From Mycolicibacterium canariasense (GTDB lineage: Bacteria > Actinomycetota > Actinomycetes > Mycobacteriales > Mycobacteriaceae), in NCBI RefSeq assembly GCF_002101555.1, contig NZ_LQOL01000003.1, positions 62,001-126,000 on the forward strand: a stretch of 64,000 nt of DNA. The letters run 5' to 3'. The notes beneath the pieces are model-generated. The model had not been told where the DNA came from. It saw nothing but the letters and a program-made list of their open reading frames with translations, and searched no databases. A program made the translations under genes and the position numbers. Below are positions 27,910-35,141 of this stretch, piece by piece (within the stretch, counting starts at the first letter, position 1; the number at the start of each line of letters is the position of its first letter).

Positions 27910-28377
27910 TCACCCGGCGTGACTGGAGGTGGCCTGCGGCGCGGGCGTGCGGGGGGCCTGGTCGGCTGTGCTGGAGCGGCGCAGGCGACGTCGGTCGCGC
28001 GCGATGCGGCGGCTCAGGATGCGCTGGTCCCTGGCGCTCACATTGCGGTTCTTGTGGGCCAGCAGCTCAAGCTGCGCCCAGCTCAGACCGTCGAGGTCGC
28101 CGTCGGCGTCGTGGGTGGCCACCACGATGCACCCGCGCAACAGGGGGACCGTCTTCGCGTCGAAAGATGTTGTTGCCAAGAGTAATTCGGTAGCACGGCG
28201 GTTGACGCTGCGCTGGCACCGGCGCGACGTCGGGCTGAACCAGAAGTCGAATTGCCGATCGGCGCTGGTCAGACTCTGCAGGCCCTGGTCATGGACGAGT
28301 TGGGTGATATCGGCCTGGGTGTAGGCACGGGTTTCATATACGGCGCCATTGACGCTGAAGTACAGGACGGTGTTCAT
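27910..28377 (-). CDS. Unknown protein behind a consensus SigF promoter
   Basis: A 155-residue soluble protein with no recognised family. It starts with an extended N-terminal domain (VLYFSVNGAVYETRAYTQADI), contains one Cys near each of RRCQRS and RGCIVVA, and ends in an Arg-rich helix (RILSRRIARDRRRLRRSS) and a Ser/Thr/Pro/Ala tail. The basic C-terminus could bind nucleic acid. The ATG at 28377 is chosen because the open frame upstream runs into the promoter region. The promoter at 28442-28467 predicts stationary-phase or stress induction. Confidence 0.7.
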   Translation of the reverse strand: MNTVLYFSVNGAVYETRAYTQADITQLVHDQGLQSLTSADRQFDFWFSPTSRRCQRSVNRRATELLLATTSFDAKTVPLLRGCIVVATHDADGDLDGLSWAQLELLAHKNRNVSARDQRILSRRIARDRRRLRRSSTADQAPRTPAPQATSSHAG

Positions 28378-28441
28378 TGTGATGACCCATTCGGCTCTTT
28401 CTCGTGGACGGGTGCACCGATCTCCGGTGCTGTTACCAAAG

Positions 28442-28467
28442 ATACCCGTGTGACAATTGAGGTAAAC
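28442..28467 (-). promoter_or_regulatory. Consensus-perfect SigF-type promoter
   Basis: On the minus strand GTTT (28467-28464), exactly 16 bases, GGGTAT (28447-28442). Both boxes and the spacing match the mycobacterial SigF pattern without mismatch. Leader to the ATG at 28377 about 55-60 bases. Confidence 0.65.
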
Positions 28468-28550
28468 GACGATAACGATCCGGATAATTCCCGGTGCCAC
28501 TGCGCCGTTTGCTGACAGTGCGGCCGCCACTGGGCTCCGAGCATCGTTTC

Positions 28551-28607
28551 CTGCCAACCGGCGGTCAATTGCTGCCATCGGAATTACCGGGCTGACCAGT
28601 GCGTTAT
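28551..28607 (+). promoter_or_regulatory. Promoter block of secreted peptide gene A (direct repeats plus ECF-like boxes)
   Basis: Two direct repeats, CTGCCAACCG at 28551 and CTGCCATCGG at 28572, lie 21 bases apart (two helical turns). GGAATTA at 28580-28586 and GTTAT at 28603-28607 follow, 16 bases apart, resembling -35 GGAAY and -10 GTT boxes of ECF sigma factors such as SigE/SigH. The whole block is repeated almost unchanged before peptide gene B at 34688, which argues that it is functional. Confidence 0.55.
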
Positions 28608-28650
28608 GGGTGTCAGAAGTCAGCAGAGCACCAGCCAGAAGGGCACTCAA

Positions 28651-28818
28651 ATGAAGAAGTTCGGTTTTGCCAGCATCATCGCCTCCGGATTCGCCGCCGC
28701 CGTCGTGGCCTTGGCCGCCCCCGCACAGGCCGATATCACCCACCACGAGTGGGTGCACGATATCCAGCAGCACGCCACCACCGGTCAGGTGACGTCGGTC
28801 TTCGGCAACGGCCGTTGA
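28651..28818 (+). CDS. Tiny secreted peptide A (55 aa), unknown family
   Basis: The protein is MKKFGFASIIASGFAAAVVA..., 55 residues: a short basic N-terminus, a hydrophobic core and a signal peptidase site after APAQA (residues 25-29) leave a mature peptide of about 26 residues beginning DITHHEWVHD. The mature part is rich in His/Asp/Glu/Trp and ends VTSVFGNGR. AGAAGGG lies 7 bases upstream of the ATG. A paralogue of identical length at 34789 shares about 75 % of residues. HHEWVHD could bind metal, but this is speculation. It has its own promoter block and a hairpin behind the stop, so it is a monocistronic unit. Confidence 0.85.
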   Translation: MKKFGFASIIASGFAAAVVALAAPAQADITHHEWVHDIQQHATTGQVTSVFGNGR

Positions 28819-28832
28819 TCGGATCAGACCTG

Positions 28833-28869
28833 GCGCACAGGGGCACCCCTACCGGGTGCCCCTGTGCGC
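28833..28869 (+). terminator. Strong hairpin after peptide gene A
   Basis: A perfect 16-bp stem (28833-28848 with 28854-28869) closes a 5-base loop (CTACC). There is no T-run, as is common in mycobacteria. The core GGGGCACCC / GGGTGCCCC is shared with the hairpin behind the paralogous gene at 34988. Confidence 0.75.
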
Positions 28870-28894
28870 ATGTGTGGCCTTGTATAACGGCATC

Positions 28895-29380
28895 GTGAAA
28901 CAAGCCGGGACCGTCGAATTCATCGCCGTGGCGCAGAGCGACCCACTGGCGCAGCCCTTGCTGGACGAGCTCGCCCGCGAGTACACCGCGCGCTACGGGG
29001 ACCTCAGCGGTACCGAATACGCCGATATGCGGGCCTACCCGGCGCAGGAGTTCGACCCACCCAACGGTGTGCTCATCGTCGGGGTGTCCGACGGGATCCC
29101 GGTTGCCGGGGGAGCGTTTCGACGCCACGACGCCCACACGGCAGAACTCAAACGGATCTGGACCTCGTCGGCGCACCGCGGACGCGGCTACGGCAAGCTG
29201 GTGGTCGCCGAGCTGGAGCGCATCGCCCGCGAGCGCGGCTATCGGAAGGTGTGCCTGACCACCGGACCGCGCCAGCCGGAAGCCGTGGGCCTCTACCTGT
29301 CCACCGGATACCGGCCGCTTTACGATCCGTCGCTACCGGCCGAGGAAATCGGCGCCCACGTCTTCGAGAAGGTGCTCTAG
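28895..29380 (+). CDS. GNAT-family N-acetyltransferase
   Basis: A 161-residue single-domain acetyltransferase with the acetyl-CoA pyrophosphate-binding motif HRGRGYGKLVVAELERIAR and the following strand KVCLTTGPRQPEAVGLYLSTGYRPL. The substrate is unknown. The GTG at 28895 is preferred over an ATG-like codon 13 codons upstream because the extra residues lie in the terminator hairpin. A TATAAC box at 28882-28887 would start transcription at about the GTG, so the mRNA may be leaderless. Its stop overlaps that of the convergent PfpI gene in CTAG. Confidence 0.85.
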   Translation: MKQAGTVEFIAVAQSDPLAQPLLDELAREYTARYGDLSGTEYADMRAYPAQEFDPPNGVLIVGVSDGIPVAGGAFRRHDAHTAELKRIWTSSAHRGRGYGKLVVAELERIARERGYRKVCLTTGPRQPEAVGLYLSTGYRPLYDPSLPAEEIGAHVFEKVL

Positions 29381-29934
29381 GTGTGTGCCTTCACCGCGGC
29401 GAACTGATCGGTGATCGCCTGGCAGAACGCCGGCAGGTCCTCCGGTGAGCGGCTGGTGATCAGGTTGCCGTCGATGCAGACCGACTGATCGACGACGGTC
29501 GCCCCGGCATTGCGCAGGTCGGTGCGGATGCTCGGGTACGAGGTCAGGGTCCGATCCCGGACGACGCCGGCTTCCACCAACGTCCACGGTCCGTGGCAGA
29601 TCGCTGCGACCGGCTTGCCCGACCGCACGAAATCCCTGACGAAGGCCACGGCCGCCGAATCCAGGCGCAACTTGTCCGGGTTGACGGTGCCGCCGGGCAG
29701 GATCAGCGCGTCGTAGTCGTCGACGGCCGCGTCGGCCACGGTGCCGTCCACCGGGAATGTCCCGGCCGGCTCCAGATCGTGGTTGCGGGCTTGGATCTCA
29801 CCGGGTTTCACCGACAACAGGTCGGCTCGGCCGCCGGCATCCGTGACAGCGGCGCGTGGCACCTCCAGTTCCACCTTCTCGACACCGTCGGCGGCGAGGA
29901 TGGCGATCTTGCGGCCTTGCAGTTCGTTGGGCAT
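29377..29934 (-). CDS. DJ-1/PfpI-family protein (type 1 glutamine amidotransferase-like)
   Basis: A 185-residue DJ-1/PfpI fold. The nucleophile Cys lies in the elbow AAICHGPWTLVEAG; an upstream Glu (VEKVELEVP) and YDALILPGGTVNPD are typical. Members are proteases, deglycases or chaperones in oxidative or carbonyl stress. The ATG at 29934 has ATGGAG about 6 bases upstream; an ATG at 29946 directly after the TPP enzyme stop would add 4 residues. Third gene of the DUF2795 - TPP enzyme - PfpI operon, which supports a stress role. Confidence 0.9.
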   Translation of the reverse strand: MPNELQGRKIAILAADGVEKVELEVPRAAVTDAGGRADLLSVKPGEIQARNHDLEPAGTFPVDGTVADAAVDDYDALILPGGTVNPDKLRLDSAAVAFVRDFVRSGKPVAAICHGPWTLVEAGVVRDRTLTSYPSIRTDLRNAGATVVDQSVCIDGNLITSRSPEDLPAFCQAITDQFAAVKAHT

Positions 29935-29947
29935 CACATACTCCATA

Positions 29948-31726
29948 TCAGTGGGTGTACCGGTTGGCGCTCTCCTGCCGGACGCGCTGTTGTGCACACG
30001 CCCCATCGGTTTCCCGTTCCAGGGCCGAGATAATCCGACCTTCGGTAGCCTTCGGCAGCTGCGGCGGCAACATCGGAGTCGACGCGTCGACCACCGCCTC
30101 CAACACGAAGGGCCGGTCGGCGGCGAATGCCTGCTGCCATGCCGAGGACACCTGGGCCGATTCGGTGACCCGTGCACTGGCCAGGCCCAGCAGTTCGGCG
30201 TAACCGGCATACGGAAACGACGGAACACGTTGGGAGGCTGGGAATCTCGGATTGCCCTCCATCTCGCGCTGTTCCCAGGACACTTCGGCCAGGTCGCCGT
30301 TGTGCAACACCAGGATCACGAAGCGCGGATCCATCCAATCGCGCCAGCGGTCGGCCACGGAGATCAGGTCGAGAAGTCCGCTCATCTGCATGGCGCCATC
30401 ACCGACCAGCGCTGCCACCGGACGGTCCGGTGCGTCGAGCTTGGCTGCCAGTCCGTAGGGCATGGCACACCCCATCGACGCGAGATAACCCGACACATGC
30501 GCCGGAACGCCGGGCGGCAGGCGCAGATGCCGCGCGTACCAATACGTCACCGACCCGACGTCCACCGCGAGTCTGGCGTTGCGCGGCAGATGCCGAGACA
30601 AGGTGCGGATCACCAACTCCGGGTTGGCATGCGGTGTCGGTGCGCTGGCGCGTTGCCACGCCGTGTCCTGCCAGGCGCGTTTCCACCGCACCACCGCGTC
30701 ATGCCAGCCGCGGTCGGGCTTGCGGGTGAGTCGCGGCGTCAGGGCCGCCAGCGTGTCCCGAGCGCTCCCCACCACCGGCACCTCGACCGGATACTTCGAT
30801 CCGATCACGCGGGGCTGGATGTCGATCTGCACCGCGCGGGCTTGATCCGGCGCGGGATAGAACTCGGTCCACGGGTCGTTGGATCCGATGACGACGAGAG
30901 TGTCGCAGTTCGCCATCAGCTGGGCACTGGCATCGGTGCCCAGATGCCCCATCACGCCGGTGTGCCACGGGGCGTCCTCGTCCAGCACGGGTTTTCCGAG
31001 CAGGGAGCACGCAACGCCGGCTCCCGCAGTGTCCACCAGCGCGGCGATCTCGGCTTCCGCCCCGGCCGCACCCCGGCCGACCAGCACGGCCACCCTCTCG
31101 CCCGCGTCGATGACTTCGGCGGCCCGGCGCAACTCGTCGTCGGTGGGGCGGGCGAGCCGGGCGTGTCCGGTGACGGGTGCCGACGCCACGATGCCGTGAC
31201 TGTGCTGCGGCTCCTCGGGCATCTGTGCCTGCTGCACGTCGTGCGGCACGATGAGACAGGTCGGGGTGGAGGTGGCGGCCGCGGTACGCAGAGCGTTGTC
31301 CACCGCCATCAGGGCTTGCTCGGGCGCGAACACGGTCTGCACGTACTGGCCGCAGACATCCTTGAACAGCACGTGCAGGTCCACCTCCTGCAGGTAGCCG
31401 CTGCCCAGTGCAGTGGAGATCACTTGCCCGACGATTGCTACCACGGGCCTGCGGTCCAGCTTGGCGTCGTACAGGCCGGCCAGCAGGTGGATGGCGCCGG
31501 GGCCTTGGGTGGCGATGCAAACACCCACTCCGCCACTGAATTTCGCATGTCCGCATGCCGCGAACGCGGCGAGTTCTTCGTGCCTGGTGGAGACGAACTC
31601 GGGATCGCTCCTGCGTTGCAGCGCCCCGAGGATCGGGTTGACGCCGTCGCCGGCGTAGCCGTAGATCCGTTTCACTCCCCACTCGCGCAGACGCCCGACG
31701 ATCGCGTCGCATACCAGCTCGGCCAT
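29948..31726 (-). CDS. Thiamine diphosphate-dependent enzyme, pyruvate oxidase/dehydrogenase (PoxB) type
   Basis: A 592-residue protein with the three domains of the PoxB/acetolactate synthase family. The N-terminal Pyr domain has the catalytic Glu in VSTRHEELAAFAACGHA. A central FAD/nucleotide domain follows (VLVGRGAAGAEAEI). The C-terminal PP domain has the ThDP motif GDGAMQMSGLLDL...LHNGDL. PoxB-type enzymes convert pyruvate to acetate and CO2, passing electrons to quinone in stationary phase. Pyruvate is the likely but unproven substrate. It lies 16 bases after the DUF2795 gene and just before the PfpI gene. Confidence 0.88.
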   Translation of the reverse strand: MAELVCDAIVGRLREWGVKRIYGYAGDGVNPILGALQRRSDPEFVSTRHEELAAFAACGHAKFSGGVGVCIATQGPGAIHLLAGLYDAKLDRRPVVAIVGQVISTALGSGYLQEVDLHVLFKDVCGQYVQTVFAPEQALMAVDNALRTAAATSTPTCLIVPHDVQQAQMPEEPQHSHGIVASAPVTGHARLARPTDDELRRAAEVIDAGERVAVLVGRGAAGAEAEIAALVDTAGAGVACSLLGKPVLDEDAPWHTGVMGHLGTDASAQLMANCDTLVVIGSNDPWTEFYPAPDQARAVQIDIQPRVIGSKYPVEVPVVGSARDTLAALTPRLTRKPDRGWHDAVVRWKRAWQDTAWQRASAPTPHANPELVIRTLSRHLPRNARLAVDVGSVTYWYARHLRLPPGVPAHVSGYLASMGCAMPYGLAAKLDAPDRPVAALVGDGAMQMSGLLDLISVADRWRDWMDPRFVILVLHNGDLAEVSWEQREMEGNPRFPASQRVPSFPYAGYAELLGLASARVTESAQVSSAWQQAFAADRPFVLEAVVDASTPMLPPQLPKATEGRIISALERETDGACAQQRVRQESANRYTH

Positions 31727-31742
31727 CGGTGCAGCCTGGCCG

Positions 31743-31955
31743 TCAGCCGGTGGAGCCGCCGAGCGCGCCCTCGTCGCCCAGGGCCTGCATCACCGCGCTC
31801 GGTCCGTCGAAACTGTCCTTCGCCAATCCCTTGAGGCTTTGCACCAATTCGTCGCCGGCGCCGTGCTGTTCGGCGTGCCGGGCCAGGTCCTCCGCCGAGC
31901 CGGGATAGTCGAAGCCGGACAGGCATTTCTGTACTTCGGTCACTTGTAGTCCCAT
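31743..31955 (-). CDS. DUF2795 small protein
   Basis: A 70-residue helical protein with the DUF2795 pattern: VQKCLSGFDYPGSAEDLARHAEQHGA then a second helix pair (LKGLAKDSFDGPSAVMQALG). These small actinobacterial proteins are of unknown function. The ATG at 31955 is used; the GTG at 31943 is an alternative. The proposed promoter box ends only 10 bases upstream, so the message may start at or very near the ATG. First gene of a three-gene stress-type operon. Confidence 0.82.
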   Translation of the reverse strand: MGLQVTEVQKCLSGFDYPGSAEDLARHAEQHGAGDELVQSLKGLAKDSFDGPSAVMQALGDEGALGGSTG

Positions 31956-31965
31956 GCCGCCCGGA

Positions 31966-31990
31966 CTACCCGGCACGGTGCGGTCGAAAC
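31966..31990 (-). promoter_or_regulatory. Candidate SigF-type promoter of the DUF2795 - TPP enzyme - PfpI operon
   Basis: On the minus strand GTTT (31990-31987), 15 bases, GGGTAG (31971-31966), within the SigF pattern GTTT-N15-17-GGGTA. The distance to the ATG at 31955 implies a very short or absent leader. The rest of the 31991-32240 intergenic stretch shows nothing clear apart from a weak TGATAG box before 32241. Confidence 0.5.
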
Positions 31991-32240
31991 CTGGGGCACT
32001 CACCCCGGGTGCGGGTGTCGATGAGGCACAGCAGCCCGAACAGCGGAGGCTAGCCGGGGTCAGACAGTCCGCCGGCGGGGTGACCCGTGCCGAAAGACGT
32101 CCACGACCGTCGACAGCGCTCGTGTAAGCACGATCACCACCTGTTGCCCGCGCAGGTAGACGAGCGTGTACCCGGGCGATGAGCAGCCAAACGCAGCGCA
32201 CCGATCGGCGCCGGCGCCGGCGGTGTGATAGACAGCGGCT

Positions 32241-33674
32241 GTGCGCGACGATCCCGTCCTCGTGCCGGGCCGGACCTGCTGGCAGACCGAACACGCCGAC
32301 CATGTCGCCTTCGTCGTCGACGGCGCGGACTACCTTCGGCACGTCAAGGCCTCGATGCTGCGTGCGCGGCATCGGATCATCTTGGTCGGCTGGGATTTCG
32401 ACGGCCGGACCACACTCGAACCCGCGGCGCCCACCCTGCCCGGGCCGAACCAGCTGGCGGCGCTTCTGTATTGGCTGCTGTGGAAACGGCCCGGTCTGCA
32501 GATCTACGTGCTGAAATCCAACCTCCGGCTGCTGCCGGTCTTCGACGACCTGTGGTACGGGTTGACGCCGGTCACGGTGCTGAACAGGCTCAGCGGCAGG
32601 CGAATTCGCTTCGCCGTCGACGGCGCGCACCCCACCGGCGCCGTGCACCATCAGAAGATCGTGGTGATCGACGACGCGGTAGCCTTCTGTGGCGGCATCG
32701 ATCTGACGCTGGGCCGATGGGACACGCCGGAACATTTGGACGACAACAGGTTTCGTAGCGACTATGGACCCCGGCACGAGGTGGCCGCCGCCGTGGACGG
32801 TCACGCCGCCCGTGCTCTCGGCGAGGTCGCTCGAGACCGGTGGGCGGCCGCCACCGGTCAGACGCTGCCCGCGCTGGACGTGGCGCACGTGGCCTGGCCA
32901 CGGGGGCTGGAGCCCGACGTGCGCGACGTCGAAGTGGGTATCGCGCGCACCAGCCCCGACCTGCCCGGTCGCGAGGAGGTGCGCGAGGTGGAGGCCCTGA
33001 ATCTGGCCGCGATCGCCGCCGCACGGCACACCATCTACCTGGAGAACCAGTATCTGGCGTCGCGCACCGTGGCCGAGGCGCTGGCCGGACGCCTGCGCGA
33101 ACCGGACGGTCCGGAAGTCGTCATCGTGCTACCGCGCCGGTCCGAGAGTCGACTGGAGCAACAGGCGATGGACAGCGCGCGCAAGCTGCTGCTCGACGAA
33201 CTGTGGGCGGCCGACGAACACGGTCGGTTCGGGGTGTACTGGCCGGTGACCGCGGGCGGGCAGCCGGTGTACATCCACTCGAAAGTCATGGTCATCGACG
33301 ACCGGTTGCTGCGTATCGGGTCCTCCAATCTGAACAACCGGTCGATGGGTTTCGACAGTGAGTGCGACGTGGCCGTCGAGGCCGCCGGCCCCGGCGACCC
33401 GCTCCGGCGGACCATCACGGCTTTCCGGGACCGGCTGATCGCCGAACACCTGGGCGTCGACGTCGCCGATTTCGGCAGGGCCCTGCACGGCGCGACGTTT
33501 CTCGAAGCGGTCGAGGCGCTCATCGGCGCGGGCCGGACGTTGCGCCGGTTCACCGCCGAGACCGTCGCCGACGAGGCCAGCCCGTTGGCGGAGAACGAGC
33601 TGATGGATCCCGACCACGTACCGCGGTCGCTGGCCGCCAGCCTGCGCCGGTTCCTGACCGGCCTGGGTAACTGA
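32241..33674 (+). CDS. Phospholipase D-family protein (cardiolipin synthase-like)
   Basis: A 477-residue protein with two HKD catalytic motifs: HHQKIVVIDDAVAFCGGID (near residues 137-155) and YIHSKVMVIDDRLLRIGSSNLNNRSMGFD (near residues 345-373). These give the paired active site of PLD/cardiolipin synthases. No signal peptide or long TM segment is present, so it is probably a cytoplasmic or peripheral phosphatidyltransferase or phosphodiesterase. The start is a GTG at 32241 that may be leaderless, with GATAGA about 10 bases upstream. Confidence 0.9.
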   Translation: MRDDPVLVPGRTCWQTEHADHVAFVVDGADYLRHVKASMLRARHRIILVGWDFDGRTTLEPAAPTLPGPNQLAALLYWLLWKRPGLQIYVLKSNLRLLPVFDDLWYGLTPVTVLNRLSGRRIRFAVDGAHPTGAVHHQKIVVIDDAVAFCGGIDLTLGRWDTPEHLDDNRFRSDYGPRHEVAAAVDGHAARALGEVARDRWAAATGQTLPALDVAHVAWPRGLEPDVRDVEVGIARTSPDLPGREEVREVEALNLAAIAAARHTIYLENQYLASRTVAEALAGRLREPDGPEVVIVLPRRSESRLEQQAMDSARKLLLDELWAADEHGRFGVYWPVTAGGQPVYIHSKVMVIDDRLLRIGSSNLNNRSMGFDSECDVAVEAAGPGDPLRRTITAFRDRLIAEHLGVDVADFGRALHGATFLEAVEALIGAGRTLRRFTAETVADEASPLAENELMDPDHVPRSLAASLRRFLTGLGN

Positions 33675-33684
33675 CCGCGGCCGA

Positions 33685-34665
33685 TCAGCCGGCCGGATCC
33701 GGTATCCGGTCACCGAACAGGCGCACGGCGTTCTCGTACCCGACCTTGCGGCGGTCGGCTGCGCTCATCGGATACGCCGACAGGAACTCGGCGCCGGCGC
33801 GATTGTCGTCCATCGGATAGTCCACCGAGAACATCACCCGGTCGGCACCCAGCACCGCGAGCGTGCAGGCCAGCGCCGGTGGTGAGAAGTTGCCGCTCGT
33901 GGTGACGAAGAAATTGTCGCGCAGGTACTCCGACGGCAGCTTGGCCAGCGTACCGCCCGAACCGCCCAGGCCGTAATAGCGGTCGGTGCGAAAAGCTGTG
34001 AAGGGCAACATCTCTCCGAGATGGCCGAGGATCATCTGCAACCCGGGGTGTCGGTCGAACAACCCGGAGTAGATCAGCCGCAACGCGTGGGTGCCTGCCT
34101 CGACGGCGAACCCCCACGACGCCAGGTGCAGGCCCTGATCGGTGTACGGGGCGAACCAGGCGTCCATCACAGCCGGGTGTGGGGTGGTCGGGTGCAGGTA
34201 GATCGGTGCCCGCAACGCCTCGGCCTCGGCGAACAGCGGCTCGTAGGCGGGGTCGTCGAGATAGCGGCCGTGGGTGTGGCCGTTGATCAGGGCGCCCACG
34301 AAGCCGAGGTCGACGACCGCGCGCCGCAGCTCGGCGGCGGCCGCCGCCGGATCCTGGGTGGCCAGCGTCGCGAAGGCACCGAACCGGCGCGGGTATCGGC
34401 GCACCGTCTCGGCCAGGTCGTCGTTCGAGCGCCGGGCATGGTCCACCGCCAGGGCGCTGTCCTGGTACTCCTGCACGCCCGGGTCGAACAGCGACAGGAT
34501 CTGAAAGTCGATACCCGCGGCGTCCATCTGCTCCAGCCGCAACGCCCCCCGGTCGTAGAGCCGGTCATAGCCGAGCCGGTTGTGTGACCGTAACCACGTC
34601 GCCACCACATTGCCGTCGCTGGCGGGTTCCCAGGCGAAGTGTTCCTCCAGTGCGATCAGGTGCAT
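33685..34665 (-). CDS. Amidohydrolase-2 family metal-dependent hydrolase/decarboxylase
   Basis: A 326-residue TIM-barrel of the aminocarboxymuconate-semialdehyde decarboxylase / gamma-resorcylate decarboxylase group. Key positions are LIALEEHF at the start, GALINGHTHGRYLDDPAYEPLFAEAE, PIYLHPTTP (metal His), LILGHLGEMLPF-like (ILGHLGE) and FSVDYPMDDN (metal Asp). Members decarboxylate aromatic acids, or hydrolyse them, using Zn2+ or Mn2+. The first metal motif reads EEHF rather than HxH, as in the resorcylate decarboxylases. Its 5' end lies 22 bases from the promoter block of peptide gene B on the other strand. Confidence 0.85.
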   Translation of the reverse strand: MHLIALEEHFAWEPASDGNVVATWLRSHNRLGYDRLYDRGALRLEQMDAAGIDFQILSLFDPGVQEYQDSALAVDHARRSNDDLAETVRRYPRRFGAFATLATQDPAAAAAELRRAVVDLGFVGALINGHTHGRYLDDPAYEPLFAEAEALRAPIYLHPTTPHPAVMDAWFAPYTDQGLHLASWGFAVEAGTHALRLIYSGLFDRHPGLQMILGHLGEMLPFTAFRTDRYYGLGGSGGTLAKLPSEYLRDNFFVTTSGNFSPPALACTLAVLGADRVMFSVDYPMDDNRAGAEFLSAYPMSAADRRKVGYENAVRLFGDRIPDPAG

Positions 34666-34687
34666 ACCGGCGACGATACGTCCGGAA

Positions 34688-34745
34688 CTGCCAATCGACG
34701 GTCAATTTCTGCCACCGGAATTAACCGGGGTCCAGGCAGCGTTAT
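34688..34745 (+). promoter_or_regulatory. Promoter block of secreted peptide gene B
   Basis: Direct repeats CTGCCAATCG (34688) and CTGCCACCGG (34709) are again 21 bases apart. GGAATTA (34717-34723) and GTTAT (34741-34745) follow with a 17-base spacer. Over about 42 bases it differs from block A (28551) at only a few positions, while flanking DNA does not match. Confidence 0.55.
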
Positions 34746-34788
34746 GCAGGCCAGGAACCGTAAGAGGCTCGTATGAAAGGGCTTGGAA

Positions 34789-34956
34789 ATGAAGAAGTTT
34801 GGATTCACCGGAGTCATCGCCACCGCGTTCGCCGCGATGGTTGTCGCGCTCGCCGCTCCCGCGCAGGCCGACATCGCCCATCACGAGTGGGTGCACGACA
34901 ACCAGCAGCGTGCCACCACCGGTGCGGTGACCTCGATAGTGGGCAACGGTCGGTAG
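34789..34956 (+). CDS. Tiny secreted peptide B (55 aa), paralogue of peptide A
   Basis: A protein of 55 residues with a signal peptide (MKKFGFTGVIATAF..., cleavage after APAQA) and a mature peptide of about 26 residues beginning DIAHHEWVHDNQQ and ending VTSIVGNGR. Compared with peptide A it keeps HHEWVHD, QQ, ATTG, VTS and GNGR; most changes are in the hydrophobic core. AAAGGG lies 8 bases upstream of the ATG. The longer overlapping frame that starts at 34773 is out of frame and is not the gene. It has its own promoter block and terminator. Function unknown. Confidence 0.85.
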   Translation: MKKFGFTGVIATAFAAMVVALAAPAQADIAHHEWVHDNQQRATTGAVTSIVGNGR

Positions 34957-34987
34957 GGCCGCCGTCGATCGAGCGGACGAAAGAGAA

Positions 34988-35017
34988 AAGGGGCACCCCG
35001 TTGCGGGTGCCCCTTTG
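34988..35017 (+). terminator. Hairpin terminator after peptide gene B
   Basis: A 12-bp perfect stem (34988-34999 with 35006-35017) with a 6-base loop, A-rich on the left and TTTG on the right. The core GGGGCACCC matches the hairpin after peptide gene A. Confidence 0.8.
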
Positions 35018-35141
35018 TCGTCAGCGGATCGACGCCGCTCACCGCCACCCCCTACCGGGAATAGCACCGGATGGGCCATAGTTGGGCCAAATGGTCGGGT
35101 ACCGGGCCGCGACGACAACGACGACAGCTGGGGGACGGCGC

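Noticed and set aside
34773..35081. 108-codon frame overlapping peptide gene B
   Set aside because: It is in another frame from the peptide, has no signal sequence, and crosses the terminator; the 55-codon frame has a ribosome site and a paralogue.
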